Origin: Enterobacter sp. Cy-643
GTDB lineage: Bacteria > Pseudomonadota > Gammaproteobacteria > Enterobacterales > Enterobacteriaceae
NCBI RefSeq assembly: GCF_011752815.1
Contig: NZ_VWWV01000001.1
Span: forward strand, 1,116,001-1,180,000
Direction of reading: 5' to 3'
Length of the DNA: 64,000 nucleotides
Under the pieces are notes generated by a model, which searched no databases, was not told where the DNA came from, and worked only from the letters and a program-made list of their open reading frames with translations. A program made the translations under genes and the position numbers. This document shows positions 19,258 to 30,426 of this stretch, piece by piece. Numbering within the stretch: position 1 is the first letter of the stretch; the number at the start of each line of letters is the position of its first letter.

Positions 19258-20127
19258 ATGACAGTTATCAATCAACCAACCTGCAAACTCTTTACTGATA
19301 CTGCACGTTTTACTCAACTGTCTGGATATTACGAAGAAGAACGCCGTACCGTCTGGATGATGCTTCGTGCCCGCCCGCGTCCCTGCTTCAATCACGGACT
19401 TATCGAGGAAATAATGAACCTGGGATATATCGTCCAGAAGGCCGGATTTAAAGTCGATTTCTGGGTTACCGGCTCGCTGGTCCCCGGAATGTACAATACC
19501 GGCGGCGATTTAGGCTTTTTTGTGGAAACTATTCGTAATGGGCGTCGGGAGGCACTTCGCGCTTATGCCCGCGCCTGTGTGGACTGCGTGCACGCTGCGT
19601 CTCGCGGTTTTGATACAGGGGCGATCAGCCTGGCGATGGTTGAGGGCAGTGCCCTTGGCGGCGGATTTGAGGCGGCACTCGCGCACCATTTCCTGCTGGC
19701 GCAGCGCGATGCCAGGCTGGGATTCCCGGAAATTGCCTTCAACCTGTTTCCCGGGATGGGGGCGTACTCTTTGGTTGCTCGCCGCTCGGGCATGAAACTT
19801 GCCGAAGAGTTGATTTATAAAGGCGAGTCACACACGGCGGAGTGGTACCAGCAGCACGGGCTGGTGGATCAGCTGTTTGAGCCGGGGCAGGGATACCTGG
19901 CCACGCGCACCTTCATCGATACCCTGCAGCCGAAACTTAACGGCGTGAAGGCCATGCTGCGCGCGCGTCAGCGTGTGTTACAGCTGCCGCGCTCAGAGCT
20001 GATGGACATCACCGAAGACTGGGTGGATGCCGCATTCTGCCTTGAGGACAAGGACATTGCCTACATGGAACGGCTGGTCATGCTGCAAAACCGCCATACG
20101 TCGACGACTCTGCGTAAAGCGGGCTAG
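19258..20127 (+). CDS. rpfF: RpfF, diffusible signal factor (cis-2-unsaturated fatty acid) synthase
   Basis: A 289-residue crotonase-fold protein. RpfF both hydrolyses the acyl-ACP thioester and dehydrates 3-hydroxyacyl-ACP to make cis-2-enoic fatty acid signals of the DSF/BDSF type. Two glutamates, Glu138 in LGGGFEAAL and Glu158 in [15 protein letters not shown], are 20 residues apart, matching the catalytic Glu141/Glu161 of Xanthomonas RpfF. A GAGGAT box precedes the ATG. It converges on rpfR, and the two stop codons overlap (CTAG at 20124-20127). The RpfF/RpfR pair is known from Cronobacter turicensis and Burkholderia. E. coli K-12 has the receptor homologue but no rpfF. Confidence 0.93.
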   Translation: MTVINQPTCKLFTDTARFTQLSGYYEEERRTVWMMLRARPRPCFNHGLIEEIMNLGYIVQKAGFKVDFWVTGSLVPGMYNTGGDLGFFVETIRNGRREALRAYARACVDCVHAASRGFDTGAISLAMVEGSALGGGFEAALAHHFLLAQRDARLGFPEIAFNLFPGMGAYSLVARRSGMKLAEELIYKGESHTAEWYQQHGLVDQLFEPGQGYLATRTFIDTLQPKLNGVKAMLRARQRVLQLPRSELMDITEDWVDAAFCLEDKDIAYMERLVMLQNRHTSTTLRKAG

Positions 20128-22115
20128 CGCTTTGTTCTGGCCTGATACCGCTTAAACCAACGCTCGAACACGGCTGCGGGCATTGGTTTTGCAAACAAGA
20201 AACCTTGCCGTTCGTTGACGCCGTTCTTGGTAAGAAAGGCGTCTTCTTTTTGGTTTTCCACGCCCTCGGCGATGACCTGTAAATTCAGTGCCTGTGCCAC
20301 GGCCACAATGGCTCTCACCAGCGACTGAGACACGGAATGTTTATGCACGTCACGCACAAAGGACTGATCGAGCTTAATGGCATCGATAGGGAAGCGCGCC
20401 AGCTGCGATAAAGACGAGTACCCCGTGCCGAAGTCATCCAGGTGCACCTGCGCGCCCAGCTGGCTAAACTGCTTGATGACCGACAGCGCCAGCTCTTCGT
20501 TCTCAATAAGACAGCTTTCGGTCAGCTCAACGTCAATCGGGCAGTATTCAAAATTCAGATCCTTCAGCGCCTGCTTGAGATCGCTAAAAATAGTCTGATC
20601 GGCAAGCTGGCGGGCGGACACGTTAACCGCTACGCGTAAATTAATGCCTTTGTCCCGCCATTTCGCCACCTGCTGCACGACGCTAACCATCACCCAGCGC
20701 CCAAGCGGCACAATCAGGCCGGACTCTTCCGCATAGGAAATAAAGCCATGAGGAGGAATCAGGCCCCGCTCCGGCGACTGCCAGCGTACCAGCGCTTCCA
20801 GGCTACGGACTTCACCGCGCCAGGTCATTTTCGGCTGATAATGGATCACCAGTTGATCGTTATCCAGCGCTTTACGCAGATTGGTGTCCAGCCACAAATA
20901 CTCAAATACCCGCTGGTTCATCTCGGGAGAGAACACACAAAACTTCCCGCGGCCGCTCTCTTTGGCGGTGTACATTGCCGTGTCGGCGTTGCGAATCAGA
21001 TTCTCTCGTTCATCTCCGTGCTGCGGCGCGAGAGAGATACCCAGCGAACAGCCGCTGTAGACCTCAATCAGGCCAATCCTGAAGGGCTGCTTCAGGCGGG
21101 TCAGAATGCGGGAGGACATCGCTTCCAGCGAGCCCTGAGAGGTGTTTGTTGCCAGCACGATAAATTCATCTCCCCCGAGACGCGCCAGCACCTGGCCTTC
21201 CTCAAGGCAGCTTAAAATCGCCAGCGACACGGCCTGCAGCAGCTGATCGCCAAACATATGGCCGTAGGCATCGTTCACTTTTTTAAAGTTATCGAGATCC
21301 AGATAGACGATACCAACCTGCGTGTCGCCCCGTTTGGCGATGGCATCGGTGATCAGATCGTAAATGGCGTTGCGGTTAGGCAGCCCGGTGATGGTATCGG
21401 TATTGGCCAGCACCCGCAGTCGCTCCTGCGCGCGGCGCTCTTCGGTAATGTCGGTGCCGGAGCAAATCAGGTAGATTTCGTTTTTGCCGCTGCCGCTGTG
21501 GACAAACTTGTTGCGGAACAAAAACAGCCGTTGGCCTTTCCGGGTTTTGACCCAACGCTCAACCTCATAGGAGCTGCCGTTGCGAAAAAATCCGCTGATA
21601 TTGCGCTTTGAGGCGGCGGCTTCGCTGCGGCTCATAAACAGTTTGAAGACGTTCTGACCGATGACCTCATGCTCTTTCATCCCGGTGTATTCTTCACTTA
21701 ACCGGTTGAAGCGCTGGATATTTCCCTGTTTATCCAGAATGACAATGACGGAATTCGCTTCAGAGACAACCTGCTCGGCAAAAGAGAGGCCCTGCACCAG
21801 GTCGCGAGCCACCGAATGGGTGTCGTGCCAGGCCGAGGCGGTGCCCGCCCACTCGCGTTTAGACACTTTGCGGCCGACCATATGCACCGGGACTTCAATG
21901 CCGAACAGCGACAGCGTCATGGTCAGGCTGGAGGTGATCACCGTCATCTGGCGAATCTCGTCGGCCTGGGTCATATCCAGCGCCACCACCTGGCCGGTGT
22001 CTGAATCTTCGCTGGCCGCCAGCTGGAGGGCGTTGCTGTCCGCCGGTAAACGCCAGTAGGGGCTGGTCGTCCCCAGGTAACGATAAAGCAGGTTCTGCTC
22101 CAAATCGTCTTTCAT
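20124..22115 (-). CDS. rpfR: RpfR (PdeR/Gmr), fatty-acid-signal receptor and cyclic-di-GMP phosphodiesterase
   Basis: A 663-residue cytoplasmic protein with four parts: an N-terminal region (about 1-95) corresponding to the RpfF-interacting FI domain; a PAS domain (about 110-225) that binds the fatty acid; GGDEF (GGDEF itself at 314-318 in [10 protein letters not shown]); and EAL (Glu440-Ala-Leu in [10 protein letters not shown], with [10 protein letters not shown] further on). Signal binding by PAS is known to raise EAL phosphodiesterase activity and lower c-di-GMP, which affects biofilm and motility. Both catalytic motifs are intact. The E. coli orthologue is PdeR (gmr). Adjacency to rpfF argues for the full signalling function. 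Confidence 0.93.
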   Translation of the reverse strand: MKDDLEQNLLYRYLGTTSPYWRLPADSNALQLAASEDSDTGQVVALDMTQADEIRQMTVITSSLTMTLSLFGIEVPVHMVGRKVSKREWAGTASAWHDTHSVARDLVQGLSFAEQVVSEANSVIVILDKQGNIQRFNRLSEEYTGMKEHEVIGQNVFKLFMSRSEAAASKRNISGFFRNGSSYEVERWVKTRKGQRLFLFRNKFVHSGSGKNEIYLICSGTDITEERRAQERLRVLANTDTITGLPNRNAIYDLITDAIAKRGDTQVGIVYLDLDNFKKVNDAYGHMFGDQLLQAVSLAILSCLEEGQVLARLGGDEFIVLATNTSQGSLEAMSSRILTRLKQPFRIGLIEVYSGCSLGISLAPQHGDERENLIRNADTAMYTAKESGRGKFCVFSPEMNQRVFEYLWLDTNLRKALDNDQLVIHYQPKMTWRGEVRSLEALVRWQSPERGLIPPHGFISYAEESGLIVPLGRWVMVSVVQQVAKWRDKGINLRVAVNVSARQLADQTIFSDLKQALKDLNFEYCPIDVELTESCLIENEELALSVIKQFSQLGAQVHLDDFGTGYSSLSQLARFPIDAIKLDQSFVRDVHKHSVSQSLVRAIVAVAQALNLQVIAEGVENQKEDAFLTKNGVNERQGFLFAKPMPAAVFERWFKRYQARTKR

Positions 22116-22265
22116 TCGTGCTCCTGAGCCTCAGGGGAAAATATCACCTAAATCTATTATTTATAGTAGCAACAGACGGCCGATGTTAAAGCCCCGGTAA
22201 TGAGGAAAAGATCTTGTTTTTGCAGAGGATGTGCAATATATCTGCACATTGAGATGACAGAAATG

Positions 22266-22289
22266 AAAAAGCCGGGCAGAGCGCCCGGC
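22266..22289 (-). terminator. rnb terminator
   Basis: Minus-strand stem GCCGGGC / GCCCGGC followed by TTTTTC, 20-odd bases past the rnb stop. Confidence 0.85.
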
Positions 22290-22310
22290 TTTATAGGGTG
22301 AAAATCAGAA

Positions 22311-24245
22311 TCAGGCAGCAGGGCGAGCGATAACGCTGCGGGTTTCCATGCGAACTTCCGCGATAGTCACGTCAATAACGTCGGTCACTTTATAAACCAC
22401 TTCGCCCTTAATCTGCACGGTGCCGTTTTCCTGGCTGCAAACCAGTTCATCACGTACCGTGTGGATGAACGGTGCAGGGATAAATGCCACCGCGCCGTTG
22501 TCCACCAGGCGTACGCGCATCCCGCCGCGGCTGACGTCGATAATCTCTGCTGCGAAGCGGATATCGGTGCCGGCTTTCGGGCTCAGGAAGCGGGCGTACA
22601 GCCAGTCGCCCACGTCACGCTCGGCCATTCGGTTCAGGCGGCGACGTTCCGCCATCTGGACGGTGGTTTCTTCCGCCGGACGGGTCGCCGTTTCACCTTT
22701 AATAATCGCTTTCAGCAAGCGGTGGTTAACCATATCGCCGAATTTACGGATTGGGGAGGTCCAGGTGGCATAGGCTTCGAGGCCAAGGCCGAAGTGCGGG
22801 CCTGGCTCGGTGCTGATCTCTGCGAACGACTGGTAACGGCGAATGCGGCTGTCAAGGAACCCGGTTGGCTGAGCGTCCAGTTCGCGGCGTAGCTTGCAGA
22901 AGCCTTCCAGCGTCAGGACTTCCTGCGCGTCCACGGTGATGCCGTGGGTTTGCAGCATGGTTGCCAGCTGTTCAGTATTGGCCGGATCGAAGCCGGTATG
23001 AACGTTATAAATCCCGAAGCCCAGCTTCTCGCGCAGCACGATGGCCGCACAAACGTTCGCCGCAATCATCGACTCTTCAACGATCCGGTTTGCGATACGA
23101 CGCGGCTCGGCCACGATATCCAGCACTTCGCCTTTCTCGCCCAACACAAAGCGGTAGTCCGGCCTGTCTTTAAAGACCAGGGCATGGGTTTGACGCCATT
23201 CGCTGCGGGCCAGGCAAACGCGATGCAGCAGGCGAATTTGCTGTGCAATAGCGTCGCTCTGTGGCTGCCAGCCACCTTTCTCTTCCAGCCAGTCAGACAC
23301 GTCGTCATAAACCAGTTTGGCTTTGGACTCGATGTTCGCGGCGAAGAAATGAATGTCGCTGGCGATAGCGCCGTCCTGCTCAATGGTCATACGGCAGGCG
23401 AGGACAGGGCGGACAACGTTGGCGCGCAGGGAGCAGAGATCGTCCGACAGCTCGCGCGGCAGCATTGGAATGTTGAAGCCAGGCAGATAGTTGGTAAAGG
23501 CACGAATTTTGGCGATGCCGTCGAGCTTGCTGCCTTCTGCGATCCACGCCGTTGGGTCAGCGATGGCCACGGTAAGCTGCAGTTTGCCGTCGGCAAGGTC
23601 TTCAACGTACAGCGCATCGTCCATGTCTTCGGTGCTGGCGCTGTCGATGGTGACAAAATCCAGCGACGTTAAGTCTTCGCGCACCAGACCGTCGTCAAGC
23701 ATCTCGGTGGCGACGCCGTCCGGCGCTTCGCGTTCAAGATTGTGACGTGACAGTGTCACCCACCACGGCGCCAGGTGATCGTCGCCGAAGGTGATGAATT
23801 GGGTTAACTCGGCGTAGAAGCCGCGGTCGCCCTTCAGCGGGTGACGGCGCATTTCAGCTACCGCCCAGTCACCGTTCTGGAAGTCATGGGTCACGTCACG
23901 AGCCGCGCGGCACTGAATGGCATCTCTCAGCAGCGGGTGATCTGGCACAATCGACAGGCGGTCGTCTTTTTTCTGAACGCGGCCAACAAAACGCGTCAGG
24001 AAGGGTTCGATAAGCGTTTCCGGCTCTGCGGACTCACGGTCTTTATCGGTGTGGATGACGGCGCTGATACGGTCGCCGTGCATCACTTTTTTCATCTGCG
24101 GCGGTGGAATAAAGTAGCTTTTATTTGCGTCGACTTCGAGGAAGCCGAACCCTTTTTCCGTGCCTTTCACCACGCCTTCAGCGCGTGGAGTCTGAGAATG
24201 CAGTTGCTGTTTTAGCTGCGCGAGCAGCGGGTTATCCTGAAGCAT
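22311..24245 (-). CDS. rnb: Exoribonuclease II (RNase II)
   Basis: A 644-residue 3'-to-5' processive RNase, the same length as E. coli Rnb. It has N-terminal cold-shock RNA-binding domains ([20 protein letters not shown]), a central RNB catalytic domain with metal-binding aspartates in [19 protein letters not shown], and a C-terminal S1 domain ([20 protein letters not shown]). It degrades single-stranded mRNA and trims stems in cooperation with PNPase. It is a single-gene unit; rpfR lies downstream in the same direction beyond the terminator. Confidence 0.97.
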   Translation of the reverse strand: MLQDNPLLAQLKQQLHSQTPRAEGVVKGTEKGFGFLEVDANKSYFIPPPQMKKVMHGDRISAVIHTDKDRESAEPETLIEPFLTRFVGRVQKKDDRLSIVPDHPLLRDAIQCRAARDVTHDFQNGDWAVAEMRRHPLKGDRGFYAELTQFITFGDDHLAPWWVTLSRHNLEREAPDGVATEMLDDGLVREDLTSLDFVTIDSASTEDMDDALYVEDLADGKLQLTVAIADPTAWIAEGSKLDGIAKIRAFTNYLPGFNIPMLPRELSDDLCSLRANVVRPVLACRMTIEQDGAIASDIHFFAANIESKAKLVYDDVSDWLEEKGGWQPQSDAIAQQIRLLHRVCLARSEWRQTHALVFKDRPDYRFVLGEKGEVLDIVAEPRRIANRIVEESMIAANVCAAIVLREKLGFGIYNVHTGFDPANTEQLATMLQTHGITVDAQEVLTLEGFCKLRRELDAQPTGFLDSRIRRYQSFAEISTEPGPHFGLGLEAYATWTSPIRKFGDMVNHRLLKAIIKGETATRPAEETTVQMAERRRLNRMAERDVGDWLYARFLSPKAGTDIRFAAEIIDVSRGGMRVRLVDNGAVAFIPAPFIHTVRDELVCSQENGTVQIKGEVVYKVTDVIDVTIAEVRMETRSVIARPAA

Positions 24246-24330
24246 ATCGTTTCGTTTTCGTGGCCAAAAGAGCGGCTGACAGTTTTACGCGAAACCGTAC
24301 CTTGCGGCAAGCGCTGATTGCCGTGAAGGC

Positions 24331-25506
24331 TTATGGATTCAGCGCTTGAGCGGTATTTCCCAGGCCAATTTTCAGGCGATTTATCCACCCGGCCAGCCCG
24401 GCACTAACCAGCAATTTCAGCACCTGCTGCTCGCTAAAACCTTGCTCATACAAAGGTTGAAGCTGCGCGGCGCTAAATCTGTCCGGGGCGCGGGTTAACA
24501 GCTGCACGGCCTGAATAATCGCTTTTTCACGAGGGTGATTGTGACTCCAGGCGTTAAGTGCCCGTTCCCCGTTGCGCATCGCATCCGGTAATCCAGCATC
24601 TCCCCGCCAGGCCGCCGCGGCATCGCTAAAACAGGCTGCGCTGCCGTTAATCCGTGACGTCAGCATCACCACCAGCATCACATCGTCTGGTTGCTGCGCG
24701 GTGGTCTGCCAGAAGAGACGGGTCAGCTGGCTGAGGTAAGAAAGTGCGCGCTCATCGTGGGCAAGCAGCCAGGCAATATCACGCAGGGTGCGCAGCGGCT
24801 GGCTGATGCTCAAGACTTCCAGCTGTTCCGGACGGGCATAGCGCATTTCAACGGGCGCCAGCCCCGGAAGCCAGTTGACCGGATACGGCGTAAACAGGGC
24901 AGGTTCCGCGTCCTGTTGCCCGCCCAGTCCCGGCAGCCAGCGAACGGGCAGCCCCTGCAGCGCTTGCCAGACGGCAATGGCGCGCGCCTGGAAGCCAACG
25001 AAGCCGATAATCTGGGTGAAGGAGACAATATCGTCCACCGAGAGACCGCATTCATCCAGCTGTGTCAGGGCGCTATCGTTGATAAGCGTGGGGTGGCTGG
25101 CAAGCTGGCGGGCAAACTGGGTGATCTGAGTCAGACGACGATTGCTTTCCCGGGAGGAGTCGGGACCGGGCTGGGGGGCAAGGCGAGCGGCATAGTGGTT
25201 ACAGAGGCGCTGGACGCCATAGACCTGCGCGACGGTCAGCGCCGTGCTCAGGCGATCGTAGCTGCTCAGGGTGTGTAAACGCGTCACGCTAATACTTTCC
25301 GGCAGCAGCACGTCGGCAGCGGCTCGGGCGGCATTAAGCCACGGGGTTTCAACCATCAATTGCGCTTCAGAAGGGACTACATCAAGCAGAAAGCGGTCTT
25401 CAACCTGCGCTGCTTCGGGAACTAAAGGCAGTACATCCGCCGGGCACAGACTGGACTGGGTTTCATGATACCAGTGGCTTTTACCAGAAAAGCGGCGTTG
25501 TTCCAT
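24331..25506 (-). CDS. yciW: YciW, putative AhpD-like/CMD-fold oxidoreductase
   Basis: A 391-residue cytoplasmic protein. The N-terminus MEQRRFSGKSHWYHETQSS matches E. coli YciW, in a slightly longer product. The start at 25506 follows an AAGGAA box; 27 upstream in-frame codons lack support. Family annotation places it near carboxymuconolactone decarboxylase/AhpD folds, although no CxxC redox pair is present here. In E. coli yciW is induced by CysB under sulfur limitation and affects cysteine or cystine metabolism; the reaction is unknown. It lies between rnb and fabI, as in E. coli. Confidence 0.88.
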   Translation of the reverse strand: MEQRRFSGKSHWYHETQSSLCPADVLPLVPEAAQVEDRFLLDVVPSEAQLMVETPWLNAARAAADVLLPESISVTRLHTLSSYDRLSTALTVAQVYGVQRLCNHYAARLAPQPGPDSSRESNRRLTQITQFARQLASHPTLINDSALTQLDECGLSVDDIVSFTQIIGFVGFQARAIAVWQALQGLPVRWLPGLGGQQDAEPALFTPYPVNWLPGLAPVEMRYARPEQLEVLSISQPLRTLRDIAWLLAHDERALSYLSQLTRLFWQTTAQQPDDVMLVVMLTSRINGSAACFSDAAAAWRGDAGLPDAMRNGERALNAWSHNHPREKAIIQAVQLLTRAPDRFSAAQLQPLYEQGFSEQQVLKLLVSAGLAGWINRLKIGLGNTAQALNP

Positions 25507-25683
25507 GGTCGTTCCTTGGTCAAAAAGTTTGCAGACCCGGATACAACGTGGATGCCGGGCCTGGTTCGCTGTTTTATCCTGGCGCAAGCTCGGGAGGTGA
25601 CAAAAGAATGATCGGTGATAATAAATATCGGAAAGGTATAACTAAATCGGATTCAGGCGAGGAATGCAGGGGGAAATAGCGAA

Positions 25684-25699
25684 ACGGGCCGCAGCCCGC
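25684..25699 (-). terminator. Probable fabI terminator
   Basis: Minus-strand stem GCGGGC(T) / GCCCGT followed by TTCGCTATTTC, about 20 bases past the fabI stop. The stem is short. Confidence 0.5.
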
Positions 25700-25717
25700 T
25701 TCGCTCAGGAACAGAAA

Positions 25718-26509
25718 TTAATCTTTCAGTTCCAGCTCGTTCATGGCTGCGATGCTGAAGCCGCCGTCAACGTGAACCACTTCCCCGGAGATACCGGCAG
25801 ACAGGTCGGAACACAGGAAGGCTGCAGAGTTACCTACGTCTTCGATGGTTACGGTGCGACGAATTGGGGTAACGGCTTCACAGTGAGCCAGCATTTTACG
25901 GAAATCTTTGATACCGGACGCCGCCAGAGTACGGATTGGGCCAGCGGAGATGGCGTTCACGCGCACGCCTTCTGGACCCATGGCATTAGCCATGTAGCGA
26001 ACGTTAGCTTCCAGAGACGCTTTGGCCAGGCCCATCACGTTGTAGTTAGGGATAGCACGCTCTGCGCCCAGGTAGGACAGGGTCAACAGGGCGGAACCTG
26101 GGTTCAGCATTTCACGGCAAACTTTTGCCATGGCAACAAAGCTGTATGCGCTGATGTCGTGGGCAATTTTAAAACCTTCACGGGTAACGGCGTTCACATA
26201 GTCGCCATCCAGCTGGTCGCCCGGGGCGAAGCCGATGGAGTGAACGAAACCGTCAAATTTCGGCCAGCTTTTCGCCAGTTCGGTAAACAGCGCTTCGATG
26301 CTCTCATCTTCAGCTACATCGCAAGGCAGCACAATGCTTGAACCCAGCTCGGCAGCAAAACCTTCCACACGGCCCTTCAGCTTTTCGTTCTGGTAGGTGA
26401 ATGCCAGCTCGGCGCCTTCGCGGTGCATCGCCTGTGCAATACCGTAGGCAATGGAGAGTTTACTGGCGACGCCAGTGATCAGAATGCGTTTACCGGTAAG
26501 AAAACCCAT
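25718..26509 (-). CDS. fabI: Enoyl-[acyl-carrier-protein] reductase, NADH (FabI)
   Basis: A 263-residue short-chain dehydrogenase that performs the last step of each fatty acid elongation cycle. The NADH-binding [16 protein letters not shown] is present. The catalytic Tyr156 and Lys163 lie in [14 protein letters not shown], and Tyr146 in SYLGAERA. Gly93 in [12 protein letters not shown] is the wild-type residue at the site changed in triclosan-resistant E. coli mutants. The product is one residue longer than E. coli FabI at the C-terminus. It provides lipid precursors from which RpfF draws its acyl-ACP substrate. Confidence 0.98.
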   Translation of the reverse strand: MGFLTGKRILITGVASKLSIAYGIAQAMHREGAELAFTYQNEKLKGRVEGFAAELGSSIVLPCDVAEDESIEALFTELAKSWPKFDGFVHSIGFAPGDQLDGDYVNAVTREGFKIAHDISAYSFVAMAKVCREMLNPGSALLTLSYLGAERAIPNYNVMGLAKASLEANVRYMANAMGPEGVRVNAISAGPIRTLAASGIKDFRKMLAHCEAVTPIRRTVTIEDVGNSAAFLCSDLSAGISGEVVHVDGGFSIAAMNELELKD

Positions 26510-26637
26510 AGCTTTAATCCTTAATAGTCATTGTTGTGGCGGCCAGCAGGTGAAAAAACAGGCAGGCCGACGTTAAGACCGGGCGATTCTAACATGACTC
26601 CCGCGTAAGCGTTAATCCGACCACTTTTCCACGACAT

Positions 26638-26712
26638 AATTTGAGCCTCAGGGGTGTTGGCTGCACGCCCACTTCTCAATCACTTACTTCAGTAAGCTCC
26701 TGAAAACTGCTC
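26638..26712. repeat. Candidate dispersed intergenic repeat with a short hairpin
   Basis: The fabI-sapF gap (276 bases) contains GGTGTTGGCTGCAC and, further on, a CTTACTtcAGTAAG hairpin followed by CTCCTG. I recall similar sequence recurring between genes in Enterobacter-type genomes, but only this copy is in the window. Confidence 0.35.
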
Positions 26713-26785
26713 TCTTGCCGCCTACCCGCAACGCAAATTATCTAGTAGAAGTTGGGGGAGAATGATCGTGGCGAAGTAGTCTAAA

Positions 26786-27592
26786 TTAACGATCCCTACG
26801 CCAGGCGTCAGCGGTTAAGGCCTCGCCGAAGTGGCTGTTAATCAGCCGTTTAGTCAATTCATGCAGCGGGGAGGCAAGCACATCGGCCGTGCTGCCGCGC
26901 TCTACCACTTCGCCTTCGTGCATCACCATCACCTGGTCGCTGATGTGCTTCATCATGCCAATGTGCTGAGTCACGTAAATATAAGAAATGCCTTGTTTTT
27001 CCTGCAGCTCAAGCATCAGGTTAATCAGCTGTGAGCGCATGGACATATCCAGCGACGCCAGCGCTTCATCGGCAATAATGACCTTCGGCCTGAGGATCAG
27101 CGCGCGGGCCAGACCCAGACGCTGTTTTTGCCCCGGCGCCAGCATATGCGGGTAATAGCTGGCGTGGTCCGGCAACAGGCCAACCATGCGTAAGGTGTCC
27201 AGAATGCGCTTTTGCCGCAGTTCTGGCTCAAGTTCCGTGTTTAGCCGCAGCGGGAAGTCGAGAATCTGCGAGATGCGCTGGCGCGGGTTTAGAGACGTAC
27301 TGGGATCCTGAAATATCATGCGGATCCGCTGGCTGCGCCAGGAGTAATCGCCGAAGTGGAGAGGGTGATCGTCAATCACCAGTTCGCCGGTGGTCGGCTC
27401 AATCATCCCCGCCAGCATTTTTGCCAGCGTAGACTTACCCGAGCCGTTTTCTCCGATAATCGCCAGCGTCTGCTTTTCGCGCAGCGTAAAGCTCAGCGGC
27501 TTTACCGCTTCGACGTGCTGACGGTGGAACAAACCGGTACGGTAGCGAAACGTCTTACTTAAATTGCGGACTTCCAGCAGCGTTTCGACCAT
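26786..27592 (-). CDS. sapF: SapF, ABC transporter ATPase
   Basis: A 268-residue ATPase of the dipeptide/oligopeptide ABC family. It has Walker A (GENGSGKSTLAKML), a signature-like motif (LAPGQKQRLGLARAL) and Walker B (PKVIIADEALASLD). The signature reads PGQKQ rather than the canonical SGGQ, as is usual for this subfamily. It pairs with SapD to power the SapBC permease. Last gene of sapABCDF, with its ATG overlapping the sapD stop. The Sap system is linked to antimicrobial-peptide resistance in Salmonella and to putrescine export in E. coli. Confidence 0.95.
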   Translation of the reverse strand: MVETLLEVRNLSKTFRYRTGLFHRQHVEAVKPLSFTLREKQTLAIIGENGSGKSTLAKMLAGMIEPTTGELVIDDHPLHFGDYSWRSQRIRMIFQDPSTSLNPRQRISQILDFPLRLNTELEPELRQKRILDTLRMVGLLPDHASYYPHMLAPGQKQRLGLARALILRPKVIIADEALASLDMSMRSQLINLMLELQEKQGISYIYVTQHIGMMKHISDQVMVMHEGEVVERGSTADVLASPLHELTKRLINSHFGEALTADAWRRDR

Positions 27593-28584
27593 TACTGACT
27601 CTCCATATTCAGCGGGAAATGACAGGCATACAGGTGATTTTTGGCCCCTTCGAGCCTCGGTGCCTCAATGCATTTACGCTGGGCATAAGGACAGCGCGGC
27701 CCAAGGCGGCAGCCCATCGGCAATTGCTCCAGCAGCGGAATTGCGCCCGGCATGGTGTTCAACCGGCTCTTGTGCGGCATCGGGCTACCAAAATCAGGGA
27801 TCGCGCGGATCAGCGCCTGGGTATACGGATGGTGCGGCGTGGCGACCAGCTCTTCGCTCGTGGAGCTCTCCACAGTTTGCCCGCAGTACATCACGTTAAT
27901 TTTATCCGCCCACTGGCTTAGCATCTGCAGGTCGTGGCTAATCAGCAAAATGGTGGTGTTGTTGTTCTGATTAAGTCGTGTTAGCAAACGGAAGATCTGC
28001 GACTGCGTGGTCGGCTCCATGGCGTTGGTGGGTTCATCCGCAATCAGCAGGCGCGGCTGATTTGCCAGCGCGATGGCGATCATCACCTTCTGGCATTCGC
28101 CTTCCGTCAGTTCGTACGGATAGCTGCCCATGGCGTCTTTGTGATCTTTAATCCCCACGCGGTGCAGCAGTTCTATAGCCCGGCGTTTTCGCCAGCCAAA
28201 GCGCTGCCACCAGCGGCCTTTATAAGTCCAGCCGGGAATATTCTGAGTCAACTGACGGCCAATTCTTTCGGAAGGATCCAGACAGGACTGTGGCTCCTGG
28301 AAAATCATCGACACGTTGTGCCCCACCAGGCGGCGACGCTCACGCGGCGAAAGCCGCAGCAGGTCGATATCGTCAAAGCGCATACGGTCGGCGGTGACCC
28401 GCCAGTTATCTTTGGTGACGCCACAGATAGCTTTCGCGATGAGACTTTTTCCGGAGCCGGATTCGCCGACCAGGCCGCGAATTTCACCTTCGGCCAGCGT
28501 CATACTCACGCGATCGACGGCCTTTACCCAGCCTTCGGACGTCATGAATTCGATGGTCAGGTTGCGGATATCAAGTAGCGGCAT
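27592..28584 (-). CDS. sapD: SapD, ABC transporter ATPase
   Basis: A 330-residue ATPase, the same length as E. coli SapD. Walker A is [14 protein letters not shown] and Walker B is [14 protein letters not shown], followed by the family's C-terminal oligopeptide-type extension with cysteines ([14 protein letters not shown]). In E. coli SapD (TrkE) also supports potassium uptake through TrkH/TrkG by an ATP-dependent effect. Its start overlaps the sapC stop by one base, and sapF follows with the same overlap, so the operon is tightly coupled. Confidence 0.95.
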   Translation of the reverse strand: MPLLDIRNLTIEFMTSEGWVKAVDRVSMTLAEGEIRGLVGESGSGKSLIAKAICGVTKDNWRVTADRMRFDDIDLLRLSPRERRRLVGHNVSMIFQEPQSCLDPSERIGRQLTQNIPGWTYKGRWWQRFGWRKRRAIELLHRVGIKDHKDAMGSYPYELTEGECQKVMIAIALANQPRLLIADEPTNAMEPTTQSQIFRLLTRLNQNNNTTILLISHDLQMLSQWADKINVMYCGQTVESSTSEELVATPHHPYTQALIRAIPDFGSPMPHKSRLNTMPGAIPLLEQLPMGCRLGPRCPYAQRKCIEAPRLEGAKNHLYACHFPLNMESQ

Positions 28585-29474
28585 TATTGCACCCCCGCGT
28601 TAATCGCGCGGCGCAGGCCGTCGCCAAGCAGGTTAACCAGCAGGACGCTTATCATGATGGCGGCGCCGGGCAGCATGACCGTCCAGGGCGCAACGTAAAT
28701 CAGCTCCAGCGCATCGCCGAGCATCGCGCCCCATTCTGGGGAAGGGAGCTGTGCGCCGAGATCGAGAAAACCGAGCGCAGCAATGTCCAGAATCGCCATC
28801 GACAGCGCTCGCGTGATTTCCGTTACCAGCGTGGCGGTAATATTAGGCATGACGGCAAACCAAAGAATATTCAGCGTGGAAGCACCATCCAGGCGGGCGG
28901 CGACCACGTACTCTTTTTCCAGTTCATCGTGCACCGCGCTGTAGACTGAACGCACCATGCGCGGCAGCAGCGCCAGCCAGACGGCAAACATCGCGTGACT
29001 GAGATGCGGCCCGGCAAAGGCGACTACAATAATCGCCAGCAGCAGGGAAGGAATCGACAGCAGCGTATCGAGAATGTGGTTCAGCACCGCGGAGCGCAGG
29101 CCGTGGGTCGACCCGGCAATCACGCCGAGCACGATGCCGCAGATTGTCGCTGCGAGCGTGACGACAAACGCGCCGCCCACCGTCGGGGCTGCGCCGCTCA
29201 GCAGGCGGCTCAGCACGTCGCGGCCGAGATCGTCGGTACCGAGGAAGAACGAAACTTCACCGTAGCGGGACCAGGACGGCGGCAAAAGCTGGTAGCCCAG
29301 AAACTGCTGGTCAATCTGATAAGGGGCAAAAAGGCCACCGAACAGGCACAAAATGGCCAGGCCGCCGCAGCCGTAGAGGCCAATCATCGCGGTGGTGTCG
29401 CCATAAAACTTTCGCCACGTCAGGCGCAGCGTGCTTGGCGGTCGCTTTTCGCGGTAGACGCTATCGTAAGGCAT
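28584..29474 (-). CDS. sapC: SapC, ABC transporter permease
   Basis: A 296-residue inner-membrane permease of the DppC/OppC type, with about six membrane helices. The coupling loop shows [20 protein letters not shown]. An N-terminal cytoplasmic stretch ([20 protein letters not shown]) precedes the first helix, as in the family. Length equals E. coli SapC. It overlaps the sapB end by 14 bases. Confidence 0.95.
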   Translation of the reverse strand: MPYDSVYREKRPPSTLRLTWRKFYGDTTAMIGLYGCGGLAILCLFGGLFAPYQIDQQFLGYQLLPPSWSRYGEVSFFLGTDDLGRDVLSRLLSGAAPTVGGAFVVTLAATICGIVLGVIAGSTHGLRSAVLNHILDTLLSIPSLLLAIIVVAFAGPHLSHAMFAVWLALLPRMVRSVYSAVHDELEKEYVVAARLDGASTLNILWFAVMPNITATLVTEITRALSMAILDIAALGFLDLGAQLPSPEWGAMLGDALELIYVAPWTVMLPGAAIMISVLLVNLLGDGLRRAINAGVQ

Positions 29475-30426
29475 ACCATTCCTTATGCTTCAGTGGGTTG
29501 GCCATAGCGCCCAAAATATCGGAAAGCACGTTAACAATAATCACCAGTGAGCCAATCACCATCACTCCGGCGGAAATCGCCATGTAATCCTGCTGGCGAA
29601 TGGCGTTAATCAGCCAGCGGCCCAGGCCTGGCCAGCTAAAGACCACTTCGGTGATCATCGCCAGCGTCAGCATGGTTGAAAACTGCAGGCCCAGGCGAGG
29701 GATCACCGGCGGCAGCGCGTTGTGAAGGACGTGGCGATGCAAAATAGTGAAACGGGAAAGCCCGCGCGTAGCGGCGGCTTTGACGTAATTCTGATCGAAC
29801 ACTTCGATGGTGCTGATGCGCATCAGGCGAATCACTTCGGTGGTCGGGGCAACGGCCAGAGCGGCGACCGGCAGCACCATATGGCGCAGGGCGCTGACGA
29901 TCATTTCGTTACGATAAGGTGAGTCCGAGAGCCACGCATCCACCAGCGCAAAACCGGTGACGGACTTGACCTCATAAAGCAGGTCAAAACGCCCTGAAAC
30001 CGGGAACCAGCCCAGCGTCAGCGAGAAAAACAGCGTCAGCAGCAGCGCCAGCCAGAACACCGGAATCGAAAAACCGATCAGCGCCAGGGCGCTGATCAGC
30101 CTGTCCTGCCACTTATTGCGCATGATGCCCGCCAGCATTCCGACCGGAATACCGATCAGCAGCGCCAGGCCGAAGGCCAGAATGCACAATTCCATCGTCG
30201 CCGGGAACACGTCGCGTAGCTGCTCGTTAATCGACTGGCCGTTGATGCTGGAAACGCCAAAATCCCAGTGCAGCAGACTCTCAAACCAGAACACCCAGGC
30301 GTTCCACAGCGAAGCCCCCTGCAGCGGTGCGTGGGGAGTAAAATAGTTGAGGCTAAAGCCGACCATCGCCAGAAACAGCAGGGTGATCAGCAGCAGCAAT
30401 AATCGCCGTAGCGTAAAGATGATCAT
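29461..30426 (-). CDS. sapB: SapB, ABC transporter permease
   Basis: A 321-residue permease of the DppB type with an N-terminal helix ([20 protein letters not shown]) and five further membrane segments. The EAA-like coupling loop is [20 protein letters not shown]. It forms the membrane channel with SapC. Its start overlaps the sapA stop by 4 bases, and its end overlaps sapC. Confidence 0.95.
   Translation of the reverse strand: MIIFTLRRLLLLLITLLFLAMVGFSLNYFTPHAPLQGASLWNAWVFWFESLLHWDFGVSSINGQSINEQLRDVFPATMELCILAFGLALLIGIPVGMLAGIMRNKWQDRLISALALIGFSIPVFWLALLLTLFFSLTLGWFPVSGRFDLLYEVKSVTGFALVDAWLSDSPYRNEMIVSALRHMVLPVAALAVAPTTEVIRLMRISTIEVFDQNYVKAAATRGLSRFTILHRHVLHNALPPVIPRLGLQFSTMLTLAMITEVVFSWPGLGRWLINAIRQQDYMAISAGVMVIGSLVIIVNVLSDILGAMANPLKHKEWYALR

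Noticed and set aside
22944-23672. 242-codon open frame opposite rnb
   Set aside because: Lies entirely within the RNase II catalytic domain on the other strand; a shadow frame.
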